From contig NZ_AP018178.1 in NCBI RefSeq assembly GCF_002368195.1, positions 8,010,645-8,074,644 on the forward strand: a stretch of 64,000 bases of DNA, in the 5' to 3' direction. Source of the DNA: Calothrix sp. NIES-2100. GTDB lineage: Bacteria > Cyanobacteriota > Cyanobacteriia > Cyanobacteriales > Nostocaceae. The notes under the pieces were generated by a model that ran no database searches, was not told where the DNA came from, and saw only the letters and a list, made by a program, of their open reading frames with translations. Every line of letters begins with the position of its first letter. Position 1 is the first letter of the stretch. The translations under genes were made by a program, and so were the position numbers. Positions 55,367 through 63,809 of the stretch are shown one piece after another.

Positions 55367-55436
55367 GAAGTTACGCTTTATCGAAAAAGTTGCAATTGCC
55401 TCCAATTTAAGATAACAGTACAATGGCTCTTTGTGT

Positions 55437-55991
55437 CTAGTTATGCCAGATTAATGAACTGCCTATTGCTTCAGTTTCTGGTGTATATATTTTATGGCCT
55501 TTTAGCAGCGCCGCGATCGCATTTTTTAAATAATCTTCTCCTACAGCAAAGGGGTTTTGGGGATGGTCATCTATCTGCCCTTTGTAGCTTACAATACCAG
55601 TATTATCGATTAAGAAAGCCATTGGTGTTTTACAAGCGCCAAAGCTGCGAGTCACATCTTGGGTTGGGTCCCATAAATAAGGAAAGTTCAACTGATGAGA
55701 CTCAGCAAAAATTTTCATGTCTTCAAAGCTTTCTCTTGGATGTCCAATAGCTCCACAGCAATTCATGCCAATCAGTGTAAAACCCATTTTGGCAAATTCT
55801 GCTTGAATTTTTTTGAGTCTGTCTAAATATAAGGTTACATAAGGACAGTGGTTGGACATTGAAATCACAGCAACTGCACGGAACTTTTTCAGATAACGGC
55901 TGAGATGGTGTACTTGGTTATCTATTCCAGGCAGTTCAAAGTCTGGTGCATAGCACCCTACAGGAGTATCTATAGATTCTAATGTAGTCAT
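55437..55991 (-). CDS. Thioredoxin-fold peroxiredoxin-like protein
   Basis: A 184-residue protein from ATG 55991; the longer frame to 56021 has no support. It matches the cyanobacterial AhpC/TSA-like thioredoxin family: GCYAPDFELPGIDNQVHHLS, then ISMSNHCPYVTLYLDRLK, with a single Cys in HCPY rather than CxxC, and KTPMAFLIDNTG with the cis-Pro. May be a one-cysteine peroxidase or thiol-based enzyme. Gene stands alone, 70 bp beyond the pyrH start and on the same strand as pyrH-frr. Confidence 0.82.
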   Translation of the reverse strand: MTTLESIDTPVGCYAPDFELPGIDNQVHHLSRYLKKFRAVAVISMSNHCPYVTLYLDRLKKIQAEFAKMGFTLIGMNCCGAIGHPRESFEDMKIFAESHQLNFPYLWDPTQDVTRSFGACKTPMAFLIDNTGIVSYKGQIDDHPQNPFAVGEDYLKNAIAALLKGHKIYTPETEAIGSSLIWHN

Positions 55992-57048
55992 GTGTTTGGG
56001 GAAAGGAGAAACTAGCAACAAAAAAAATTCGACAAATTCAGCGTCACTTTCCTAGTTGCAAACTACTCCTTGGCAGATGCTTAATAGTTAATAATTTTAG
56101 GGATTAATTTAAGTAGCGTAAATTGTGAAACTACTGAATTTGCTACTGATATTAATTCCATGAAGTTGTACCTGATAATATTGAAATTTTTACGCAGTTA
56201 ATACAACAAGGTAGTGAGCGGAGACTAGGAGCGATGGTTAAAAATCCAAGCTGTAAGTATAATCTCTGTAAATCATGGTAGCAAGACATTATCCCTAGTC
56301 ATGAATATTAATAATTTCTTCACTAAAACTTAATTATGAGTTAATTTATGAGATTTACTAAATAATTTAGTGGATTGCTTAAAAATACAAATTTTAATTT
56401 GTACTGTAGCTAATGCCATACAGATAATTTGCTGTATTGCATCAGCACGATTACCAACCTAAACGAGTCGGTAACCATTAAGCAATACCAAGTTGCCTTG
56501 GTTAACTTTTGTCAACTTGAAAACGTTAATTTTCAGTGGTGCAAAACAGCATAATTGTCTCTACTATCAATGGATCTACTAATCCGCTTCTAAATTAGAC
56601 ATTTTTTCATGAAGATGGTCATTGGTCATTTGTCAATTGTTCCTTGTTTTACCCAGGATAGAAAATCAGGTATTGGGCATGGGGCATGGGGCATGGGGCA
56701 TGGGGAAGAGATGGAGGTAGAGGAGAGATGGGGAAGAAAACTCCCTCATCTCTCCGTTCGCGCAGCGTCTCCCCTTGGGAGAAGTTCTGATGCCTGCGGC
56801 AAGCCGCTCCGCGTCTACGGAGGAAGCCTCGCAAGAGACTTCTCTCCTTGTGCCCCTTCCCTGCCCCTCCACCCTCAAAGATACGGAGTTTCCTGCCGAT
56901 TTCCAATGAAACAGGACGATTCTAATGAGTCAATATACAATTTAAATGCGACACAGTTTAGTATTGGTCTAGATAAGAATCAGTAAGATTGAGAAATATG
57001 ACGTAATATCGGTGTTTTGTCGAATAAATTACCATCTCATCAACTACC
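55992..57048. other. Spacer with repeats and a gene-like relic
   Basis: From 56165 to 56280 there is a 40-codon frame without a start (VVPDNIEIFTQLIQQGSERR, then a stop) that reads like a gene end. From 56672 to 56710 GGGGCAT is repeated four times. From 56755 to 56850 lies a palindromic complex (GTTCGCGCAGCGTCTCCCC..., CTGCGGCAAGCCGCTCCGC) resembling that at 34785. Otherwise AT-rich and without genes. Confidence 0.55.
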
Positions 57049-57999
57049 ATGACGATTTCTAAAACCACATTTACCGCTACAAAAACTTGGATCTGGCAAG
57101 GTTTCTCTATCTGCTACCAAACCCAAGGAAGTGCTGGGCCAGCAGTGGTTCTAGTACATGGCTTTGGGGCATCATGGTGGCACTGGCGGCAAAATATCCC
57201 TGTGTTAGCAGAAAATTGTCGTGTTTATGCTCTGGATTTGATTGGCTTTGGTGGTTCAGCCAAACCTGAACCTGGTCAAAAAATTACCTATACACTGGAG
57301 ATGTGGGGGCAGCAAGTAGCAGATTTCTGCCGTGAAGTGGTAGGTGAACCAGCATTTTTGGTAGGAAATTCTATTGGCTGCATTGTGGCGATGCAAGCGG
57401 CAGTTAGCAATCCAGAGATTGCTTTAGGAGTGGCACTGCTTAACTGTTCTTTAAGGCTATTACACGATCGCAAACGAGCAACTTTACCTTGGTCTCGTCG
57501 TGTTGGCGCACCCTTGCTTCAGAGTCTATTATCTATCAAACCAATTGGCAAGTTCTTTTTCAATCAAGTTGCCAAACCAAAAACAGTCAGGAAGATTCTG
57601 CTACAAGCTTACGCTAAATCTGAAGCAGTCACAGACGAGTTAGTAGATATTTTAACTGCGCCAGCTAAAGATCCGGGTGCGGTAGCTGTGTTTCTTGCTT
57701 TTACCAGTTATTCTACAGGCCCCTTACCAGAAGACCTGATCCCTGTCCTACCTTGTCCAGCAATTATGATTTGGGGAACAGACGATCCCTGGGAACCAGT
57801 GGATTTAGGTAGAGAGTTAGCTGATTACCCCCAAATACAAAAATTTATTCCTTTGGAAGGCGTAGGACATTGCCCTCAAGATGAAGCACCGGAATTAGTC
57901 AATCCAATTTTACAGGACTGGATCTGGGAGCGAACGGGTTTACGCTACTCAGCTGTGGACAAACAGATGATGCGTGATAGTGATGCCATCAACGGGTAG
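57049..57999 (+). CDS. Alpha/beta-hydrolase with a complete triad
   Basis: A 316-residue protein. Oxyanion loop LVHGFGASWWHW, nucleophile elbow VGNSIGCIVAM (Ser in GNSIG), acid in IWGTDDPWEP, His in GVGHCPQDEAP. The whole catalytic set is present, unlike the gene at 47737-48630. It resembles cyanobacterial/chloroplast hydrolases acting on chlorophyll-type or haloalkane-like esters, but no substrate can be named. It stands alone. Confidence 0.88.
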   Translation: MTISKTTFTATKTWIWQGFSICYQTQGSAGPAVVLVHGFGASWWHWRQNIPVLAENCRVYALDLIGFGGSAKPEPGQKITYTLEMWGQQVADFCREVVGEPAFLVGNSIGCIVAMQAAVSNPEIALGVALLNCSLRLLHDRKRATLPWSRRVGAPLLQSLLSIKPIGKFFFNQVAKPKTVRKILLQAYAKSEAVTDELVDILTAPAKDPGAVAVFLAFTSYSTGPLPEDLIPVLPCPAIMIWGTDDPWEPVDLGRELADYPQIQKFIPLEGVGHCPQDEAPELVNPILQDWIWERTGLRYSAVDKQMMRDSDAING

Positions 58000-58076
58000 G
58001 TTGATAGCAAAGCAAGCATTTGCGAAGATTACAAATGCGATTCGCATTTGCGCTAACTGCTTCCACAATTCTTAAT

Positions 58077-59246
58077 TCACTTCTTCAATGCAAAGGGTGT
58101 ATATTTACCGCCCAGTGCTTCAACTATGGTGCGGGTATTCGCTTCCATCATTTTGATATAGGTATCGCCTTCACTCCCCTTAGCGCCAATGGAGTCAGAG
58201 TACAGTTGATTTGGGGCTAGTTTCACTCCAGCTTCTTGGGCTACAGTCTTGATTAAAGCGGGGTTGATTGTTGTTTCCGCAAAAATTGCATCTACACGGA
58301 TTTTTTTAATCGATTCTACCAATCGCTGGACTGTTTGGGCGCTGGGTTGTTCTTCGGTACTGATACCAATTAATGTACCAGCGATCGCTATTTTATAAGC
58401 TTGTCCATAATATTGAAAGGCATCATGGGTAGTGACGAGTTTGCGCCCAGGAGCGGGAATCGTTTGGATTTGCTGATTAATCCAGCTATGCAACTGCTTT
58501 AATTCCTTGGTAAGCTGGGTTGCATTCTCCGTAAATTTCGTTTTATCTTCTGGTGATAGCTCAATTAAACCATCGCGAATTGCATTTACCATTGCGATCG
58601 CATTTTCTGCGCTACCCCAAACGTGAGGATCGGGTACTATTTCGCCTTTACCTTTATCTAACTGCAACGGTTTGACAACTTCTCCCACCGCTAACCGCTT
58701 CACCTGTCCACCCGCAGCATTCATTAACTTAATCAATCCCGGTTCTAGGTTGTAGCCGTTATACAAAATCAATTTAGCTTTTTCCATCACCCGGCTATCT
58801 GCTGGTACTGGTTCATAAACATGAGGATCAGCACCGGGTTTGAGAATTCCGGTTACCTGAATTTCATCGCCGCCAATCTCTTGGGTTAAATCAGCAATAA
58901 TTGTGCTAGTTGCCACAACTTGCGGTTTACCATCACTTTGGGAATTATTACCTTCATTCGCCTGACTACAACCGAATAAAGCCACAGGCAGAAGTATTCC
59001 CAGGCATATCTGCGAAACAATATTCTTGAATTGGGGAAAAGGGGAAAAGGGGACAAGGGACAAGGGGGACGAGGGGGACAAGGAGAGAAGTCTCTTGCGA
59101 GGCTTCCTCCGATCAGAACTTCGGAGGGACAAGGGGGACAAGGAAGAAATATTGACTTTTAACTCTTGACTTTTGACTTTTGACTTTTGACTTTTGACTT
59201 TTACCTCTTGCCCCATGCCCATATCTATCCTAAGTATTAGTTTCAT
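58077..59246 (-). CDS. mntC: Metal-binding lipoprotein of a manganese/zinc ABC transporter, with repeat-derived leader
   Basis: The open frame gives 389 residues. The mature part (about 93-389) is a cluster 9 metal-binding protein: ligands His in ADPHVYEP, His in PDPHVWGSAENA, Glu in IFAETTINPAL and Asp in YSDSIG. This His-His-Glu-Asp set, with no His-rich loop, favours manganese (MntC-like) over zinc, by family knowledge. A lipobox LFGC with Cys93 follows a hydrophobic stretch (CLGILLPVALFGC). The first ~70 residues are odd: they are coded by heptamer repeats (KSQKSKVKSQ), a palindromic repeat (DRRKPRKRLL) and a 9-bp repeat (SPSSPLSLVPFSP). A shorter start before the lipobox has no ATG. Divergent from the ATPase and permease genes. 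Confidence 0.86.
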   Translation of the reverse strand: MKLILRIDMGMGQEVKVKSQKSKVKSQELKVNISSLSPLSLRSSDRRKPRKRLLSLSPSSPLSLVPFSPFPQFKNIVSQICLGILLPVALFGCSQANEGNNSQSDGKPQVVATSTIIADLTQEIGGDEIQVTGILKPGADPHVYEPVPADSRVMEKAKLILYNGYNLEPGLIKLMNAAGGQVKRLAVGEVVKPLQLDKGKGEIVPDPHVWGSAENAIAMVNAIRDGLIELSPEDKTKFTENATQLTKELKQLHSWINQQIQTIPAPGRKLVTTHDAFQYYGQAYKIAIAGTLIGISTEEQPSAQTVQRLVESIKKIRVDAIFAETTINPALIKTVAQEAGVKLAPNQLYSDSIGAKGSEGDTYIKMMEANTRTIVEALGGKYTPFALKK

Positions 59247-59315
59247 TTATCTACAACATTACTTCTGTCTATAGATTTTTTCATATTTCTCTCATTTTTA
59301 TAGTAAGCTCAAGAA
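59247..59315. promoter_or_regulatory. Divergent promoter region of the metal transporter genes
   Basis: A 69-bp AT-rich gap between the start of the binding-protein gene (minus) and that of the ATPase gene (plus). Both promoters must overlap here, so common control by a metal regulator is likely; I see no defined operator. Confidence 0.5.
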
Positions 59316-60164
59316 ATGAAATATAAAAGCACAACTATGATAAATGTCTCTTTTTACACTAAGATTAATAAATTTCACAGAAATATCGCGGAAAAATCTG
59401 CACAAGTTATCCAAACTCATGGCATGAAATCTACAGCAGGAATTAGCATCGCCCATCTAGGGGTACACTACCGCACGCAAGAAGCATTGCGAGACGTTAA
59501 CTGCTTGATTGAACCAGGTAAACTCACGGGTATTTTTGGCCCTAATGGTGCAGGTAAAAGTACTTTAATGAAAGCCATGTTGGGCTTAGTTCCTAAAAGT
59601 AGCGGTAATGCCTTATACCAAGGCAAGCCATTAATGCAGCAACTAGAGAAAGTTGCCTATGTACCCCAACGTAGCCAAATTGATTGGACTTACCCCGCTA
59701 CAGTTTGGGATGTAGTCATGATGGGAAGGGTAAAAAAGACAGGGTGGTTGCGGAGCTTTTCTGCGGTGAGCCGCCAGGTAGCAAATAATGCCTTAGAAAG
59801 AGTGGGGATGAAGGATTATTGCGATCGCCCTATCGGAGAACTTTCGGGAGGACAACAGCAGCGGGTATTTTTAGCCCGTGCTTTAACTCAGCAAGCAGAG
59901 ATATTCTGTTTTGATGAACCATTAGTAGGTATCGATCAGAAGACTCAGACAATAGTTTTTGAAGTCTTCCAAGAACTCGCAACCGCAGGCAAAATCGTCT
60001 TAGTAGTCAACCACGACTTAGGCGAATCTATTACTCATTTTGATGATTTAATATTATTAAACCGAGAATTAATTGCCACAGGTTCACGGCAAGAAGTACT
60101 CACCGAAGAAAACTTAAACCGTGCTTATGGTGGGAAAGTTATGTACTTTTCTGATGCAGCTTAA
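59316..60164 (+). CDS. mntA: Metal ABC transporter ATP-binding protein
   Basis: A 282-residue frame. Family homology begins near residue 41 (SIAHLGVHYRTQEALRDVN), so the start may be at 59424 (M37), and no start has a clear ribosome site. Walker A FGPNGAGKSTLMK, Q-loop VPQRSQIDWTYP, signature LSGGQQQRVFLARAL, Walker B FCFDEPLVGID and switch His in VVNHDLGES are complete. The VPQ..IDW...P.TV.DVV..GR pattern is typical of Mn/Zn transporters. Forms the importer with the permease downstream and the lipoprotein upstream. Confidence 0.9.
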   Translation: MKYKSTTMINVSFYTKINKFHRNIAEKSAQVIQTHGMKSTAGISIAHLGVHYRTQEALRDVNCLIEPGKLTGIFGPNGAGKSTLMKAMLGLVPKSSGNALYQGKPLMQQLEKVAYVPQRSQIDWTYPATVWDVVMMGRVKKTGWLRSFSAVSRQVANNALERVGMKDYCDRPIGELSGGQQQRVFLARALTQQAEIFCFDEPLVGIDQKTQTIVFEVFQELATAGKIVLVVNHDLGESITHFDDLILLNRELIATGSRQEVLTEENLNRAYGGKVMYFSDAA

Positions 60165-60249
60165 ATTGTGATTAGTCATTAGTCATTAGTCATTAGTTAT
60201 CAGACAAAGAACAAATGACAAATGACAAATGACAAAGGACAAAGGACAA

Positions 60250-61113
60250 ATGACAATTCAATCATTAATTGAGCCATTGCAATATGGCTTTATGCAGCGA
60301 TCGCTTGTGATTGCGATTTTAGTCGGGTTGTTGTGTGCCGTCGTTGGTAGCTACTTGATGGTACAACGATTGGCACTGCTGGGGGATGCCATCAGTCACT
60401 CAGTTTTGCCTGGACTAGCGATCGCCTTTATGGTGGGAGGTAATATATTTGTTGGCGCATTTATTGCCGGCGTTCTGAGTACAATGGCGATCGCAGTCAT
60501 TAGAACGCGATCGCCAATTAAAGAAGATGCCGCAATGGGGATAGTTTTCTCTGCCTTCTTCGCCTTGGGGATAACTTTAATTACAGTTATTCAAAAAGAT
60601 AACAAAATCGACCTAAATCACTTTCTGTTCGGCAATATTCTCGGCGTTACTATCGACGAAGTGCGAGACACCGCCATTATTGCGGCGGTTGTGTTGATAG
60701 TAGTAGTTTTACTCTACAAAGAACTGTTATTTTACACCTTTGACCCCTTAGGGGCACAAGCCGCAGGTTTACCAGTTAATCGCCTCAACTTTGGCTTAAT
60801 GCTGCTGATTGCCTTAACAATAGTCGCCAGCATGAAAGCTGTAGGTGTGATTCTCGTACTCTCACTATTAATTACCCCCGGTGCGACAGCTTATTTATTA
60901 GTCAAACGCCTCAACCAAGTCATGATTTTGGGTGCAGTTATCGGCGTAATTTCCAGTATTAGCGGTATGTACCTCAGTTACTTTTATAATTTACCATCAG
61001 GCCCCGCGATCGTTTTAGTCGTATCGGGGTTATTTGTTTTAGCATTATTATTTAGTCCGCGACACGGGATATTTGTACCGCAGCAGCAGAAGAAACAAAT
61101 GGTGGAAAAGTAA
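60250..61113 (+). CDS. mntB: Metal ABC transporter permease
   Basis: A 287-residue protein with about eight membrane segments. ATG at 60250 follows AAAGGACAA; the frame opens 21 nt earlier in repeat DNA. Cluster 9 permease landmarks: VVGSYLMVQRLALLGDAISHSVLPGLAIAF, then IKEDAAMGIVFSAFFALG, and GVILVLSLLITPGATAYLL. It lies 85 bp after the ATPase gene, with heptamer repeats GTCATTA and GACAAATGACAAA between (60170-60250). Belongs with the Mn/Zn transporter. Confidence 0.92.
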   Translation: MTIQSLIEPLQYGFMQRSLVIAILVGLLCAVVGSYLMVQRLALLGDAISHSVLPGLAIAFMVGGNIFVGAFIAGVLSTMAIAVIRTRSPIKEDAAMGIVFSAFFALGITLITVIQKDNKIDLNHFLFGNILGVTIDEVRDTAIIAAVVLIVVVLLYKELLFYTFDPLGAQAAGLPVNRLNFGLMLLIALTIVASMKAVGVILVLSLLITPGATAYLLVKRLNQVMILGAVIGVISSISGMYLSYFYNLPSGPAIVLVVSGLFVLALLFSPRHGIFVPQQQKKQMVEK

Positions 61114-61137
61114 ATTGCTGAATTTGTGGCTTTTGCC

Positions 61138-63054
61138 CTATTGTGTCAGTTCTTGAGCTTGAATTTCTCTGAGTTTAGCTAAAGCATCATCTATAAAGCT
61201 TTGATAGGGAATCTCTCTAGCAAGTTCAATAGCACGATTCAGCGCATCTACGGCTTCTTTTTCCTGTCCTAGTTGTAAGAGAATTTTAGATGTGAAGTAA
61301 ATCAAATTCCTACTTTGGCTATACTTGTCACTAATTTGAGTATAAAGTTCTAACGCTTGCCGACAATACTCTAAACCCAAAGTTAAATTTTCTTGCAAAA
61401 TGCCGATGGCTTGTAAAGTATTAGCTTCCCCTAAGCGAGCGCCAATATCGCGGTAGAATGCCAAGGCGGCTTCGTAGCGTTCTAAAGCTTCGGTGCGTCG
61501 GTCAAGGAACTGCAAAACATCGCCGATGGCTTTTAAAGTATTAGCTTCCCCTAAGCGATCGCCAATATCGCGGTAGAATGCCAAGGCGGCTTCGTAGCGT
61601 TCTAAAGCTTCGGTACTACGTTTGAGGAACTGCAAAACATCGCCGATGGCTTTTAATGTATTAGCTTCCCCTAAGCGATCGCCAATATCGCGGTAGAATG
61701 CCAAGGCGGCTTCGTAGCGTTCTAAAGCTTCGGTGCGTCGGTCAAGGAACCGCAAAACATCGCCGATGGCTTGTAAAGTATTAGCTTCCCCTAAGCGATC
61801 GCCAATATCGCGGTAGAATGCCAAGGCGGCTTCGTAGCGTTCTAAAGCTTCGGTGCGTCGGTCAAGGAACTGCAAAACATCGCCGATGGCTTTTAATGTA
61901 TTAGCTTCCCCTAAGCGAGCGCCAATATCGCGGTAGAATGCCAAGGCGGCTTCGTAGCGTTCTAAAGCTTCGGTGCGTCGGTCAAGGAACTGCAAAACAT
62001 CGCCGATGGCTTTTAATGTATTAGCTTCCCCTAAGCGAGCGCCAATATCGCGGTAGAATGCCAAGGCGGCTTCGTAGCGTTCTAAAGCTTCGGTGCGTCG
62101 GTCAAGGAACTGTAAAACATCGCCGATGGCTTTTAATGTATTAGCTTCCCCTAAGCGAGCGCCAATATCGCGGTAGAATGCCAAGGCGGCTTCGTAGCGT
62201 TCTAAAGCTTCGGTGCTACGTTTGAGGAACTGCAAAACATTGCCGATGGCTTTTAATGTATTAGCTTCCCCTAAGCGAGCGCCAATATCGCGGTAGAATG
62301 CCAAGGCGGCTTCGTAGCGTTCTAAAGCTTCGGTGCGTCGGTCAAGGAACTGCAAAACATCGCCGATGGCTCTTAATGTATTAGCTTCCCCTAAGCGAGC
62401 GCCAATATCGCGGTAGAATGCCAAGGCGGCTTCGTAGCGTTCTAAAGCTTCTGCTGCTTTATAAAATTTAAATTTTGCTCTACCTGCCCAATAGTAAACT
62501 TCTGCTTGAGCAGGTTTTGCCACTCGCCCTGCTGTAATCTGTTCTAGCAATGCCGTAATCAGCGATTCTATTTCAGCAACACGATAGTTATTCACCCAGT
62601 TTCTGGCTAAATCCCAAAGTTCACTGCCTTTCCACTCTGAGTCAACTACAACCAAGTGATAAAGCCATTCAATTTGAGTTTCTGGTTGCTCGTTGCTGCT
62701 ACTAAAATACTCTACTGCCCGTTCTGATAGAGTAATAAATTCCTGACGCTGCTTATCCCATAGATGATTTAATATCAGCCGTCGCGTTAAATCGTGAATA
62801 TTATGTCTTCGTCCGGGAAACTTTTCTACAAAAGGTAAAGTTTGCAATTCTGTATAAAGCTGAGATGCTTGTGCTTGCAATTCTGGGCGCAGTGCTGCTA
62901 AAATCTCTGCATTAAACCAGTGGGGAATTGCCGCCGCCCATGCTACCGCAGCTAATTCAGGCGAAAGCGTTGCAAGTAAACTCTCGGTGACAATCCAAGA
63001 ACGTTCCTCATCTGTTTGTGCCTTGGCTAGCTTCTCCAATAACGGATTATTCAT
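61138..63054 (-). CDS. TPR protein with nine near-identical repeats (sensor partner of the upstream NTPase)
   Basis: A 638-residue protein. The first ~200 residues are a helical domain (WNFAAAIPHWFNAEILAALR-like segment, then HNIHDLTRRLILNHLWDK), resembling the winged-helix and linker region after a STAND ATPase. Then come tandem TPR repeats of 40 residues: ERYEAALAFYRDIGARLGEA, then NTLKAIGDVLQFLDRRTEAL, nine copies differing in only a few positions (GAR/GDR, DRR/KRS). Last ~80 residues form two divergent TPRs. The gene overlaps the NTPase by ATGA (63051-63054). Probably the ligand- or partner-sensing arm of a split STAND machine. The near identity at DNA level points to recent expansion and possible copy-number change. 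Confidence 0.9.
   Translation of the reverse strand: MNNPLLEKLAKAQTDEERSWIVTESLLATLSPELAAVAWAAAIPHWFNAEILAALRPELQAQASQLYTELQTLPFVEKFPGRRHNIHDLTRRLILNHLWDKQRQEFITLSERAVEYFSSSNEQPETQIEWLYHLVVVDSEWKGSELWDLARNWVNNYRVAEIESLITALLEQITAGRVAKPAQAEVYYWAGRAKFKFYKAAEALERYEAALAFYRDIGARLGEANTLRAIGDVLQFLDRRTEALERYEAALAFYRDIGARLGEANTLKAIGNVLQFLKRSTEALERYEAALAFYRDIGARLGEANTLKAIGDVLQFLDRRTEALERYEAALAFYRDIGARLGEANTLKAIGDVLQFLDRRTEALERYEAALAFYRDIGARLGEANTLKAIGDVLQFLDRRTEALERYEAALAFYRDIGDRLGEANTLQAIGDVLRFLDRRTEALERYEAALAFYRDIGDRLGEANTLKAIGDVLQFLKRSTEALERYEAALAFYRDIGDRLGEANTLKAIGDVLQFLDRRTEALERYEAALAFYRDIGARLGEANTLQAIGILQENLTLGLEYCRQALELYTQISDKYSQSRNLIYFTSKILLQLGQEKEAVDALNRAIELAREIPYQSFIDDALAKLREIQAQELTQ
61410..62452 (-). 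repeat. 120-bp tandem repeat in the TPR gene, nine units
   Basis: The unit CTTCCCCTAAGCGAGCGCCA... to ...GGCTTTTAATGTATTAG recurs every 120 bp near 61426, 61546, 61666, 61786, 61906, 62026, 62146, 62266 and 62386. Units share nearly all bases, including third codon positions, so they have been homogenised or copied recently. Confidence 0.92.
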
Positions 63055-63809
63055 TGCCGTTCTCTCGCTAGCGTTTCTAAAGTTTTGACAATTTCCGCAG
63101 GTTGCCCTTTAAATATCTGCATCGCCATTCTTACCTCATCTTCATTGAAGGGCAATCCAGTTTTTTGGGTGTAGTCATACCACGCATTCAACTCCAAAAT
63201 GGGTTCTAAACAACAACAATGATGTAAATCCATCCACTCAATTGTCGGTTGAGGAATCTGCTGTCCAGCGATGACTACAATCAATTTAGGTGTATCAGCA
63301 ACTTCTGCTAAAAATTCACCCCCTAACCAGTCTGCCAGTTCGGTGGGGGCTTTTTCGTAAGAATCAAACAAAAAAACTAGTGTTTGGGAAATTTTCCGCA
63401 AGTCTTCAAAAAATGCCTCTCGTAATTCAGTCAAGCGAAAATTACGTGTACTCTCATCAACATTGCTCAAAACTACGCTCAATTGGTTATCCTTGCCAAT
63501 CATTGTAGTGTCAGAGACTTGCACCCCCGAACTCAAGTATTGCTGAACAGCAGCATTTAAGCGAGGAAAACTTGCCTCTCCCAAACGCTTACGTACAGAA
63601 GAAAAAATGTAGGGAATTCCTAGCTGCGCTGATTTGAGATCTACTTGCACACATAAAGTATTTGTAGGCAGACTATGCTTAAACCTTGCCAGTAACCAAG
63701 TTTTACCAAAACCAGATTTAGCTTCAACTAGTAGCACCCGTTTGGCAAAGCTTCCCTGCACCATCTCGTGAAAACGTAAAACTTCCTGCGTGCGATTGGC
63801 GATAATCAT
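63051..63809 (-). CDS. P-loop NTPase (STAND/NACHT-like), partner of TPR protein
   Basis: A 252-residue ATPase. The N-terminus (RTQEVLRFHEMVQG) is followed by Walker A VEAKSGFGKTWLL, a typical STAND-type P-loop, Walker B TLVFLFDSYEKAPTELADWL and IVVIAGQQIP (sensor-like). It lacks the winged helix and sensor repeats that usually follow, and those are encoded in the next gene. Starts overlap: its ATG (63809) overlaps the stop of the upstream gene by ATGA, and its stop overlaps the TPR start by ATGA. The three genes are therefore one translation-coupled operon. Confidence 0.85.
   Translation of the reverse strand: MIIANRTQEVLRFHEMVQGSFAKRVLLVEAKSGFGKTWLLARFKHSLPTNTLCVQVDLKSAQLGIPYIFSSVRKRLGEASFPRLNAAVQQYLSSGVQVSDTTMIGKDNQLSVVLSNVDESTRNFRLTELREAFFEDLRKISQTLVFLFDSYEKAPTELADWLGGEFLAEVADTPKLIVVIAGQQIPQPTIEWMDLHHCCCLEPILELNAWYDYTQKTGLPFNEDEVRMAMQIFKGQPAEIVKTLETLARERQ

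Noticed and set aside
56609..56986. Plus-strand frame of 125 codons
   Set aside because: Made of GGGGCAT and palindromic repeats.
58077..59246. Zinc (ZnuA) assignment
   Set aside because: No His-rich loop, and the His-His-Glu-Asp ligand set fits manganese binding better; metal still unproven.
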